Position numbers and translations under genes: made by a program. From Diplonema papillatum (Eukaryota; Euglenozoa; Diplonemea; Diplonemida; Diplonemidae): a stretch of 64,000 bases of DNA. The notes under the pieces were generated by a model. It saw nothing but the letters and a program-made list of their open reading frames with translations. It did no database searches and was not told the DNA's origin. Every line of letters starts with the position of its first letter. Position 1 is the stretch's first letter. The stretch covers positions 1 to 64,000 of the forward strand of contig JAPJBO010000914.1 in the NCBI GenBank assembly GCA_030068145.1, read 5' to 3'. Of this stretch, positions 56,295 through 63,870 are shown one piece after another.

Positions 56295-57067
56295 GACGCA
56301 GGCGTGCGTCGGGGCCCGTGAGGAAGCACCGGCCACCTTGCAAGATGAGAATACCTGCCCTGGAGAGAAGCATCCTTTTACTCGCGGGGGTAAGCACCCT
56401 TGCGGAGGCGCTCTTCCGTATGCCTCCATGAGGAAGGACACCCGGCCTTTTGAGAAGGCCGCGGAAGTCGGCTGAACCGGGAGCTACCGGAGAAGGTGTG
56501 CATGTGCTTAGGTATTACAACCTGGTTCGATTGCGGGAGAGTAAAATCTCGGGGTTAACAGACTGCGTGTTCTTCCCGTTCAAGGAAAAATGAATCACCG
56601 GCACATTCTTTGGCATATCAATCAAAACCCTTTACACACCGTGAGGGTAGGAGGGAAGAATAGATGTTGTCGTCGACCGCACTACCCTGAACCCGAATCC
56701 TGGAGGGTGCTTTCAGGTGGTAACGTATCATGGTCAGGACCAGCCGCTGGGCGGGAGGTGGCGGGCAGCAAGCCCATAGGGGCTCAGTTCCAGCCCTCCA
56801 GACGACCTTTCGCCAGAAAAGTTCAAAAGCTCTTTTTCCCCGTTGTTCTTGCATTTCTGGGCAGGCAGCTGCATTTCTTAGCGTCTATTGTGATGGTTGG
56901 GGTCTCCGGTTGACCGTTGAAGCTGGGAGTCGGGTTGTGGAAGGGGTGTAGGCATATTAGCACACTTTAGCCAAGTTTGCGACTAATGCGACCGACGCCA
57001 AGAAGAAATTCGCTATGAATTTGGTCTTGCCCCCCACGCTCATGCGTTTCTAAACGGATGGACCAAC
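56295..57067. other. no gene; leader-like sequence at 56890-57000
   Basis: 56640-56720 is a diverged dispersed repeat. 56898-56915 reads GGGTCTCCGGTTGACCGTT and 56986 TGCGACCGACGCCAAG, matching the shared leader. No ORF recognised. Confidence 0.45.
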
Positions 57068-57372
57068 CCGATCCCGATCGTTCTAGGAGTTTTTTGAGGG
57101 GTCCCGTGTTTTAGAGTGAAAGTTCGCTTGCACCTTTTCGAGGAGTCTTTTTTGAGGGGTCCCGTGTCTTAGAGTGAAAGTTCGCTTGCACCTTTTCCAG
57201 GAGTTCTTTTTGAGGGGTCCCGTGTTTTTAGAGTTAAAGTTCGCTTGCACCTTTTCGAGGAGTCTTTTTTGAGGGGTCCCGTGTCTTAGAGTGAAAGTTC
57301 GCTTGCACCTTTTCGAGGAGTTTTTTTTGAGGGGTCCCGTGTTTTAGAGTGAAAGTTCGCTTGCACCTTTCG
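57068..57372. repeat. ~59-bp tandem array containing TTTTAGAGTGAAAGTTCGCT
   Basis: Five copies of GAGGGGTCCCGTGTTTTAGAG plus TGAAAGTTCGCTTGCACCTT, then TTCGAGGAGT and a T-run. It ends CGAGTTTCCGGTTGACG, the leader's next block. This could be a 5' UTR/promoter monomer array of a retroelement. Confidence 0.9.
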
Positions 57373-58525
57373 AGTTTCCGGTTGACGACGAGGCTCGGGT
57401 AGTTCTACATGCAGGCCTATGCACAATGCTCATGGTCGCACGTGCGGTTACAGAAACAAGGACCTGGACCTTCCATGGCGCTCCAGACACGGCTGCTTGT
57501 AAAAAGCATTTCCCAAAGCATGCAGATTAATTCTTATGAGCATGAACATTTCCGGAGTTGGGGCTTCCACTGATAAACGAAGCAACGGACGATCAGCATC
57601 AACTGACCAAAGGTGATGAAAATGATAAGGCAAAAGTTTCTTGTTCTTCGCGTGTACAGGGTATACACCTCTCTGCGGGGGGGTTCCTGTATTAGCACTT
57701 TTTCTAGCATTATTATTGCGTCGGCTTCGTTTTCTCTTTCATGGGCAGCCGTTGTTCCGGAAATGTTCCCGTCAGTACAGATGTACGTTTTGTTTGTGCG
57801 ATTTAACCTACATGTGTTCTGGTTAAACCGCTGCCAACGTTCTTTTTAGCTGTAACAAATACTGTCTCCAGGGAAGCAGAAATTGGTTGTCGCAAAAAAA
57901 AGCAAAGAACAAAAACACCCCCTTTGCTCCATCTGTTCTGTCAAGAGCTGCAACTCAACGACTCCCTTTTGCAGCATCGTTTTTGCTCCCCATTCTCCCC
58001 GACGACGGCAAGTGTCATATTCGCCCCCTCGACAGGCTTTCTCCACCGGTGGAAGACGCTTGGGTTAGCGATATTCTTCCCCGACCTCACGCTGCCCCCT
58101 TGTTTTGTACTGTGGTCCGGGACCGTTTCGCGTTTCAAGGAAGCAGCAGGGAGTTTCTTGAGTCTTCCGGGTTGTTGTGTTTGTTTCTCTTCATTTCGCC
58201 AGGAAGGTTCCTCGGCGAACTCGGGGGGAAAACTTAGTTTAACGTTGAGGCAGGCCGCTGCCTCTCATGTGTTTGATGCTAGCATCAAGTCTTCTTCGCG
58301 GAATGCAGGGGGGGGGGGGGTCAGCGCTCTTGTTAAGGATCAGCCACTTTGGCCGGATGGCCGGATAAACCAGACCCCCCCCCCCCCCCTCTACAGTGCA
58401 GTTGCCTTGGAGGCTGGGTGGTCAAATTCTCTAAGGTGAAATGGTCAAAATTCCCTGCCAAAAGTGGGCCCACAAAAATTTTCCAAAGTGTGGTATTTGG
58501 GGTATTTGGGGCAAAAAAAAATTTT
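57373..58525. other. dispersed repeats and G/C homopolymers; no gene recognised
   Basis: 57540-57800 is a dispersed repeat shared with 48641-48885. 58215-58290 matches 29076-29150. G12-C14 homopolymers lie near 58308 and 58377. A 171-codon plus frame (57924-58439) has no recognised features. Confidence 0.4.
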
Positions 58526-58665
58526 TTTTTTGTATAAGCACCTGCTTTGTAGGAAATGCTTGAGGAGACTGCCAGTTGCGATAGATCAAAGGAGGTAAAT
58601 GTGCTGTAGCCCACACGAAACACAGGTAACCCTGGGTTTAGTGGCGGGCGTAAGCGTTCAACAAA
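58526..58665 (+). repeat. A1 terminal repeat of the YR element
   Basis: TTTTTGTATAAGCACCTGCT to GCGTTCAACAAAAA. It is identical by eye to A2 (62991-63125) and lies immediately before the gag start codon, so it must contain or adjoin the promoter. Confidence 0.92.
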
Positions 58666-58666
58666 A

Positions 58667-60160
58667 ATGCCGAAGCAACTCGACAGGTCGGGCGCGGTGA
58701 GTTGGGTGAAGAGGGTGGTCGGGACTGATGTCCCGTCCCTTTTTTCCTTCACCGCGAACAACCGCCGTCTCTCGACGGTGTTGAAGGTCGCCCGCGAGGT
58801 CGAGGGCACCGCGGAAGCCGGGCTGAGGCGCCTCCTGGGCGCCTTGGGCTACACCGACGAGGAGGCCCCCCCGGAGGGCGTCGCCCAGTGGGTACTGGCG
58901 TGGCTCGCAGTCGCGTCGGCGCCTTCCGCCACCGAGGGCGAGTTCGCAGACCTGTTGCGCTCGTCCCCGAAGGCCGCGCCCCCGCCACAGACGCCGGGGC
59001 ACATGCCGCTCCCCGCCACCCCCACCGACTCTACCGCGGCCCTATCTCCGCCGGCGGCGCGCCGCGTTTCGTTCGCTGAGAGCGACGACCCGGGTGATGG
59101 CGACCTCAGGGACTGCGGCTCCACCGAGGGCAGCCGGGGCGGCGACTCAGACCGCATGGACCGCCTGCAGCGGCAGGTCGAGCGCCTCACCGAATTGGTG
59201 ATGGCGGCTCTCCCGACGCGCGACTCGCCGCGGCCTGAGCCTGTCCCCGCGGCGACGACTCACCCCGCACGCGACGCGCCTCCTGGTTGCCCCGCGCCTC
59301 CGCCGGTAGCGATGCCCGTTGGGTCCTTCCCCGCCGCCGCGGCCACGCCGCTGGACTCCTGTCCCTGCCCAGCGCCCCGTCAGGGGCCGCTCGCAGGCCA
59401 GCTCCCGCCACCTCCGCCTCTTATCGACGTCTCTCGGTTACCCCAGGCTGTCCTGCTGCCGGGCTCCTCCTGCGGCCTCTTGCGGGCCATCGAGGACGCC
59501 GCGCCGCCAGTGTACCGACACCATCCGTACGCTGAGCTCTACCAGCCCCGCGCCGAGCCCCCCCAGCCCTACGCTGGGTCTTCACAACCCCTTCCGGATT
59601 TTCCGGAGGGCCCGCCTTCGCTGGGGGAGGGCGGGTCGGTCCAAGGCTCCCCCACGCTCCTCTCCCCCGGGCCAGAGCTCCTCGACCCCCAGCTCTGGGT
59701 CGGCCTCAGCCCCATCGAGAAGTCGCTGGCCCTGGTGCACATCCGCGACTTTTTCGCCGACATCCTCGATGCCATCCCGAGCGTCGCCAACGACGCCCAA
59801 CATCTCACCAACCACGTCACCACCATCATGCGACTGATGGACGACACCACCGACCCAGACGCCCTCGTCCAGCTGGGAAGGGACACCATCCACCGGATGA
59901 TGGTCCTGAAGACGGCTCTGAAAGCCGGGTGGTCTCTTGCAGGCAGCCTCCAGCACCGGCATCAGCACGAGGCCGGGTTTCCTCCGTTTCTACGGAGCGT
60001 CTTCCAGGCTCTACAGAAAGCCGAGGAGCAGCCCGCCTCGAAGCCGCCCAGGAAGCGCAGCCCGAGGCCCCGCACCCGACACTCGGGCGAAGCTCTTCCC
60101 CCCGACGCTCCCCAGGCCCCTCAGCGGACGAACGCAACCAGGAGCAAGGCCAAGCAGTAG
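58667..60160 (+). CDS. gag-like structural protein of the YR element (ORF1)
   Basis: 497 codons from the ATG directly after A1. An N-terminal globular part (MPKQLDRSGAVSWVKRVVG ... GALGYTDEEAPPEG) is followed by a long Pro/Ala-rich middle. A helical block comes next (LWVGLSPIEKSLALVHIRDF FADILDAIPS ... TIMRLMDDTTDPDALVQLGR), then a basic C-terminus (PPRKRSPRPRTRHSG). No CCHC knuckle. Its role as coat or nucleic-acid-binding protein is inferred from position. The last ~230 bases overlap the YR frame, which lies at -1. Confidence 0.75.
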   Translation: MPKQLDRSGAVSWVKRVVGTDVPSLFSFTANNRRLSTVLKVAREVEGTAEAGLRRLLGALGYTDEEAPPEGVAQWVLAWLAVASAPSATEGEFADLLRSSPKAAPPPQTPGHMPLPATPTDSTAALSPPAARRVSFAESDDPGDGDLRDCGSTEGSRGGDSDRMDRLQRQVERLTELVMAALPTRDSPRPEPVPAATTHPARDAPPGCPAPPPVAMPVGSFPAAAATPLDSCPCPAPRQGPLAGQLPPPPPLIDVSRLPQAVLLPGSSCGLLRAIEDAAPPVYRHHPYAELYQPRAEPPQPYAGSSQPLPDFPEGPPSLGEGGSVQGSPTLLSPGPELLDPQLWVGLSPIEKSLALVHIRDFFADILDAIPSVANDAQHLTNHVTTIMRLMDDTTDPDALVQLGRDTIHRMMVLKTALKAGWSLAGSLQHRHQHEAGFPPFLRSVFQALQKAEEQPASKPPRKRSPRPRTRHSGEALPPDAPQAPQRTNATRSKAKQ

Positions 60161-61101
60161 ACGCCGTGAACCGCTTCCCTCCTCCGGTCTCGGGGCGATG
60201 CGGACGTCCCCTCCTCTCGGAGCCCCCTCTCTCACCCGGCGAACGGAACCGTCTTGTCCGGACTGCGAACGCGTACGTGGCGGATGCACTGGCGCTGTCC
60301 ACACGACGCGGGATCCACTCCGTGTACCGGCGCTTTCTGGAGTTCCGACGTCACTGGGATGCAGAGGCAGATTCGCAGCTCGATGTCCCGACGGCGCTGG
60401 TCTTGTTCGTGACCCGTTTGCTCTCTCGTGGAGACATCTGCGCGGCCTCGGCAGTACAGTACGTCGTCAACGTACAGTCGGCCGAGAAGCGGTTGGGGCG
60501 GCCTGTCGACAGCCAGCTCGTCAGGGACTTTGTCAGGTCTCTGAAACGGGCCGGCGCGATGAAGCCGTCGAAGCAGGCTGTACCGGTGACGAAGGACGAG
60601 CTGCATCTTGCCGTTGCCCTGGAAGCGGACCCCAGGGTGCGTGTTGCGCTGGCTTTGGCCTGGCAGGGTGCCGCCCGCGTGGACGACGTGCTGACGAGAA
60701 AGGCAGAGCACGTCACCGAAAGTGCTGGTTTCTGGGCGGTGAACTGGGTGGGCTCGAAGTCGGATCCTTTCCGTCTCGGCCAGGTGACAGGAGTGATTCT
60801 TCCTCCAGCCCAGGACCAGGAGCTCCGGACGCTGTTGTCGCAAACACCTCCGGGACGCCTCCTGTTCCCGGACCTCCCTTTCCGACGAGTTGTGACCGCG
60901 CTGAAGCGCGCGAACATTTCACTCTCCGGCCATTCTCTCCGGCGGGGCGCCCTGTTTCATCTCCTGAGAAGCGGGATCGACCTGAAGGTGATCCAAAGTG
61001 TGTCGCGCCATACGACGCTGAGTGCGCTAATGCGATACCTTCCGGAGGCCGAGGTTCCGCTCGTCCGGAACACCGCGAGGGCGTCGGCGTCCCTTCTCTA
61101 A
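59929..61101 (+). CDS. tyrosine recombinase of the YR element (ORF2)
   Basis: 390 open codons; the recombinase part starts near NRLVRTANAYVADAL, and no good Met lies just before it, so expression by frameshift from gag or reinitiation is likely. The N-terminal core-binding region (STRRGIHSVYRRFLEF RRHW) is followed by the catalytic domain. Catalytic residues are Arg I in WQGAARVDDVL, the beta-hairpin Lys in VGSKSDPFRLGQ, the HxxR box in SGHSLRRGAL, and the final His and Tyr in SRHTTLSALMRYLPE. All are present, so it should be active. It integrates the circular cDNA without an integrase-type target duplication. Its place between gag and RT, not downstream of RT, is unlike DIRS-1 and Ngaro and like kinetoplastid VIPER. 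Confidence 0.92.
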   Translation: MVSCRQPPAPASARGRVSSVSTERLPGSTESRGAARLEAAQEAQPEAPHPTLGRSSSPRRSPGPSADERNQEQGQAVDAVNRFPPPVSGRCGRPLLSEPPLSPGERNRLVRTANAYVADALALSTRRGIHSVYRRFLEFRRHWDAEADSQLDVPTALVLFVTRLLSRGDICAASAVQYVVNVQSAEKRLGRPVDSQLVRDFVRSLKRAGAMKPSKQAVPVTKDELHLAVALEADPRVRVALALAWQGAARVDDVLTRKAEHVTESAGFWAVNWVGSKSDPFRLGQVTGVILPPAQDQELRTLLSQTPPGRLLFPDLPFRRVVTALKRANISLSGHSLRRGALFHLLRSGIDLKVIQSVSRHTTLSALMRYLPEAEVPLVRNTARASASLL

Positions 61102-62900
61102 CCCTTCGTCTTGAACCCCCTTTCCCGTTTAAGCCGCCCAAGAAGTTCCCCGACCCGTTGGCTACGTTCTACCAGGGGCCGGGAGAGGGTCCCGAAGAAG
61201 ACTTGCCCCCCTCGATGTTCACTCCCTTTGTTGGTGTTGCTTACGGGGGTGAACTCCTCATCAACAACCTCACGGCCGTCCCTACGCAACGCAGAATCGG
61301 CGAGGCTCTCGCGCCCATCTCGTCATCGTTCATGAACCTTGAGAGGTTGACGGCGCTGGACAGCCGGGGGCTGCTGCGCGGTGTGCTGGACGTGGTCCGT
61401 TCGTGGGAATCCTTCCGGTCCGCCCTGCTCCCGGGGGCGGAGGAAGCGCTGATGGCATCGGCGATCACACGAACGACGTCGAGGCGCATGCTACGCCACT
61501 TCCCGGATCTGGTGAGATATGGCGTGGCAGAGGTCGCATCGGGCGGGTTGAGGGTCGTCCTCCCCGCCTTCACTGTCGACAAGAAGAGCGGTGGGCAGAG
61601 GTTCGTGTGTGACGGTCGCAAGCTCAACGCGATCATGGCGCGCCCGCCTCCAATGCTGCTCCCTTCGGTTCACGAGGTGATCGACCGCGTGTTGGCCTCA
61701 TCGGTGGTGTTTCTCGCGGACGCCCGGAGCTATTTTTATCAGTTCCGGCTCGACGCAGACATCCGACCGTATTTTGGCATGCACCTGGCAGGGCCGCGGG
61801 GCCGTTTTGTACAGGCACAACTCGCCGCAATGTGCATGGGGTGGAGCTGGGCTCCGGCGATAGCTCAGAGGGCCTCCCGGGTGCTCCTACCGGAGGCTGA
61901 CGGTCTACCCTGGGTGGACAACTTTGTCGTCGTGGGAAGCTCGTTGCGGGAGGCAACTTCGCGGTTCGACTCTTTCGTGCAACGCTGCAGGGACGTTAAC
62001 TGCGAGCTCAACGAAGACGACGAGCAGTTTGGAGCCCCCCTCAGGGAGTTCGACCTCCTAGGACTCCATTTCGAACTCTCCCGGTTCGACCGCCCCGCCC
62101 GGTATAGGATGGCAGAATCGTGGGTGTCGAAATTGCTTGGTTCCCCCGAGCTCGCCATGGTTCGGCTTGGAGGAGTATCCCCTCGCCAGTTCTACCGGGT
62201 GTTCGGATCTTTGGTCTGGTTCGCGTACACGACACGTTTCCGACTGGCCTACGCCCGATGTTCCTTGTCGTTCCTGCAGAGGCTGGCCTCGACTCTGGCA
62301 TCGGATCCAGCTGCCTGGGATGTGACGAAGGCTGTGCCGCCCTCGACGGTGCGTGAGGTCGAGCATCTTGTTTCCCTTGTGGAAGAGAATCGCTGGGTCA
62401 GTCGGTCAGAATCCTTTCCCTCATCGGTCACTCTCTGGACAGACGCCTCGTCCAAATGGTGGGCTGCGGTCCTCGAAGGGGAATCTGAGCGCGTGTCACA
62501 GGGCCCCTTTGTGGAGTTGAGTCACACCCACATCTTTTTGAAGGAACTCTTTGCAGTCCTTCGGGGCATCGAGATGACCGCCAGTTTCCATTCGAACGTC
62601 CGCGTAAGGCTCATGGTAGACAACCTCCCGGCGGTCCATTGTCTCAACAAGGGACACTCAAAGAATTTTGCGGCCAATGTCCTTTTGACGAGGATATTCG
62701 ACGCCGCACGGGCTGCCGGCCTTGTCATCAGTGCCGAGTGGGTTCCGACCGATGCGCAAAGGGCCGACCCCTACACCCGCGGGGTGCTGGCCCTGGTGAG
62801 CGACACGCCAGAGAGTGTCTGGTCGCCTCATGCAGAGGATCTTGCTCCGCCCTCAGATTTGGTGTGCCACTGCGTGGTCCCTGGGGGTCCTGATGCGTAA
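59937..62900 (+). CDS. reverse transcriptase-RNase H of the YR element (ORF3)
   Basis: The frame is open for 987 codons, but everything before about 61090 overlaps ORF2 and is compositionally noise; the protein proper starts near PPFPFKPPKKFPDPLATFYQ. RT motifs: FTVDKKSGGQRFVCDGRKLN, ADARSYFYQFRLD (motif A), MCMGWSWAPAIAQR (motif B) and LPWVDNFVVVG (motif C, V-D-N instead of Y/F-x-D-D). RNase H: LWTDASSKWWAAVLEG, KELFAVLRGIEM, LMVDNLPAVHCLNKG and EWVPTDAQRADPYTRG, so all four acidic positions are filled. The stop overlaps the start of B1. The same V-D-N variant is in the relic at 641-1900. Confidence 0.9.
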   Translation: MQAASSTGISTRPGFLRFYGASSRLYRKPRSSPPRSRPGSAARGPAPDTRAKLFPPTLPRPLSGRTQPGARPSSRRREPLPSSGLGAMRTSPPLGAPSLTRRTEPSCPDCERVRGGCTGAVHTTRDPLRVPALSGVPTSLGCRGRFAARCPDGAGLVRDPFALSWRHLRGLGSTVRRQRTVGREAVGAACRQPARQGLCQVSETGRRDEAVEAGCTGDEGRAASCRCPGSGPQGACCAGFGLAGCRPRGRRADEKGRARHRKCWFLGGELGGLEVGSFPSRPGDRSDSSSSPGPGAPDAVVANTSGTPPVPGPPFPTSCDRAEAREHFTLRPFSPAGRPVSSPEKRDRPEGDPKCVAPYDAECANAIPSGGRGSARPEHREGVGVPSLTLRLEPPFPFKPPKKFPDPLATFYQGPGEGPEEDLPPSMFTPFVGVAYGGELLINNLTAVPTQRRIGEALAPISSSFMNLERLTALDSRGLLRGVLDVVRSWESFRSALLPGAEEALMASAITRTTSRRMLRHFPDLVRYGVAEVASGGLRVVLPAFTVDKKSGGQRFVCDGRKLNAIMARPPPMLLPSVHEVIDRVLASSVVFLADARSYFYQFRLDADIRPYFGMHLAGPRGRFVQAQLAAMCMGWSWAPAIAQRASRVLLPEADGLPWVDNFVVVGSSLREATSRFDSFVQRCRDVNCELNEDDEQFGAPLREFDLLGLHFELSRFDRPARYRMAESWVSKLLGSPELAMVRLGGVSPRQFYRVFGSLVWFAYTTRFRLAYARCSLSFLQRLASTLASDPAAWDVTKAVPPSTVREVEHLVSLVEENRWVSRSESFPSSVTLWTDASSKWWAAVLEGESERVSQGPFVELSHTHIFLKELFAVLRGIEMTASFHSNVRVRLMVDNLPAVHCLNKGHSKNFAANVLLTRIFDAARAAGLVISAEWVPTDAQRADPYTRGVLALVSDTPESVWSPHAEDLAPPSDLVCHCVVPGGPDA

Positions 62901-63210
62901 GCGTTCAACAAAAAAGACCCACTTTGTAGTTGTATTGTTTTCTCCCCCTCTAGCCTCCTTCGAAATGAGCACAAGGCAGTCCCTCGAGTATTTTTGTATA
63001 AGCACCTGCTTTGTAGGAAATGCTTGAGGAGACTGCCAGTTGCGATAGATCAAAGGAGGTAAATGTGCTGTAGCCCACACGAAACACAGGTAACCCTGGG
63101 TTTAGTGGCGGGCGTAAGCGTTCAACAAAAAAGACCCACTTTGTAGTTGTATTGTTTTCTCCCCCTCTAGCCTCCTTCGAAATGAGCACAAGGCAGTCCC
63201 TCGAGTATTT
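62901..63210 (+). repeat. B1-A2-B2 terminal repeats of the YR element
   Basis: B1 (62901-62990) runs GCGTTCAACAAAAAAGACCC to CAGTCCCTCGAGTA. A2 (62991-63125) repeats A1. B2 (63126-63210) repeats B1 to CTCGAGTATTT. A circular intermediate joined through these repeats would allow a full template to be restored. Confidence 0.92.
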
Positions 63211-63733
63211 TCTGAAGCCCTGCTTGGTGACCACTTAGAGAGGCTTAGCGTTTCCCCCCCTCACAAGTGAAAATAGGGGGAGGGGGGGGGGGGGGTCAGC
63301 CGGCTGATGGATGGATGGATGGTTCTTAACAAGATGCCTGGGGGGGTTTCCCCACGACAACTAGTGTCAGACTAGCCTACCCGAAGGCAGTTGATTTCTT
63401 CAGGCAAGGTTTCTCTACCGGCGGAAGTTGTTTGGGTTAGCGTTCTTTGTTTTTTTTCTCTTCTCCTTCCGTTGGTATTGTTAGTCATTCACTCTCCCTT
63501 TTCCCTACAGCTCTGATCCCTTCTCTTTCCACTTCTTCCTCTTCCGTTACCCCCCACACAAGACGCAGTGTTGATTTACTCGATATTATCCCTTGTTACG
63601 ACGATATATCTCAAAAGAAATGTGAAAACGGGTTTTTGCCTGGAGGCTTTTCGTGTTATTTTGCAAATGCTTTGAGCTATCTTCGTGTCTGTGCTTTCAG
63701 TCGTCTTCTTAACCATGGTTAAAGTGCGCAAAT
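63211..63733. other. G-runs and a possible dispersed repeat; no gene
   Basis: A G-rich run near 63270-63295, a short ATGG tandem at 63308-63322, and TCTACCGGCGGAAG... sequence related to 58035-58060. Open frames unassigned. Confidence 0.4.
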
Positions 63734-63870
63734 GGTGTCAGCCGAAGCTGGTAAAGCTTCAGCGCCGCCCACGTTATGCTTGTTTAGCATTGAGTTCTTT
63801 TAAGTACATGAACCACATGGATTAACATGCACTGCTGTTTAGCAGCGGCTGCCAAACATCCCGTGACACC
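63734..63870. other. structured ~80-nt repeat (target copy T4) with a tail-only insertion
   Basis: GGTGTCA, a 9-bp hairpin (GCCGAAGCT/AAGCTTCAGC), GCCGCCCACG, the second stem (ATG.TTG/CAA.CAT) around TTTAGCAGCGGCTGC, CCCG, TGACACC. The insertion (63790-63836) is bracketed by TGTTTAGCA. The variant T in TTTAGCA appears in both flanks, as expected for a target duplication. Confidence 0.65.
63782..63844 (-). repeat. tail-only insertion of the non-LTR element in T4
   Basis: TGTTTAGCA followed by TTGAGTTCTTTTAAG ... ACATGCACTGC and TGTTTAGCA again. Only about 47 bases of element are present. Confidence 0.8.

Larger units (their letters stand above)
58526..63210 (+). mobile_element. complete tyrosine-recombinase retroelement (VIPER/Ngaro-like) with split direct repeats
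   Basis: Layout: A1 repeat (58526-58665), three overlapping ORFs (gag, YR, RT-RNase H), then B1 (62901-62990), A2 (62991-63125) and B2 (63126-63210). A1 equals A2, and B1 equals B2. This A1-ORFs-B1-A2-B2 arrangement is the signature of split-direct-repeat YR elements (PAT, Ngaro type). The three frames step back by one base each (+2, +1, +0). All catalytic motifs are intact. Solo or fragmentary terminal units lie at 14064, 45504 and 50795. Confidence 0.93.

Noticed and set aside
5700-58390. Poly-G/poly-C homopolymers as functional G-quadruplex sites
   Set aside because: They occur inside copied repeats and at spots where assembly errors are common; nothing links them to a gene.
58667-60304. 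Minus-strand and third-frame ORFs overlapping gag
   Set aside because: GC-rich third-position bias opens several frames; only frame 2 starts right after A1 and leads into the YR and RT frames.
63734-63870. Target repeat as a DNA transposon with GGTGTCA TIRs
   Set aside because: The copies show covarying internal stems and no target duplications outside the 7-bp ends, which fits a structured RNA-like unit better, though a tiny MITE is not fully excluded.
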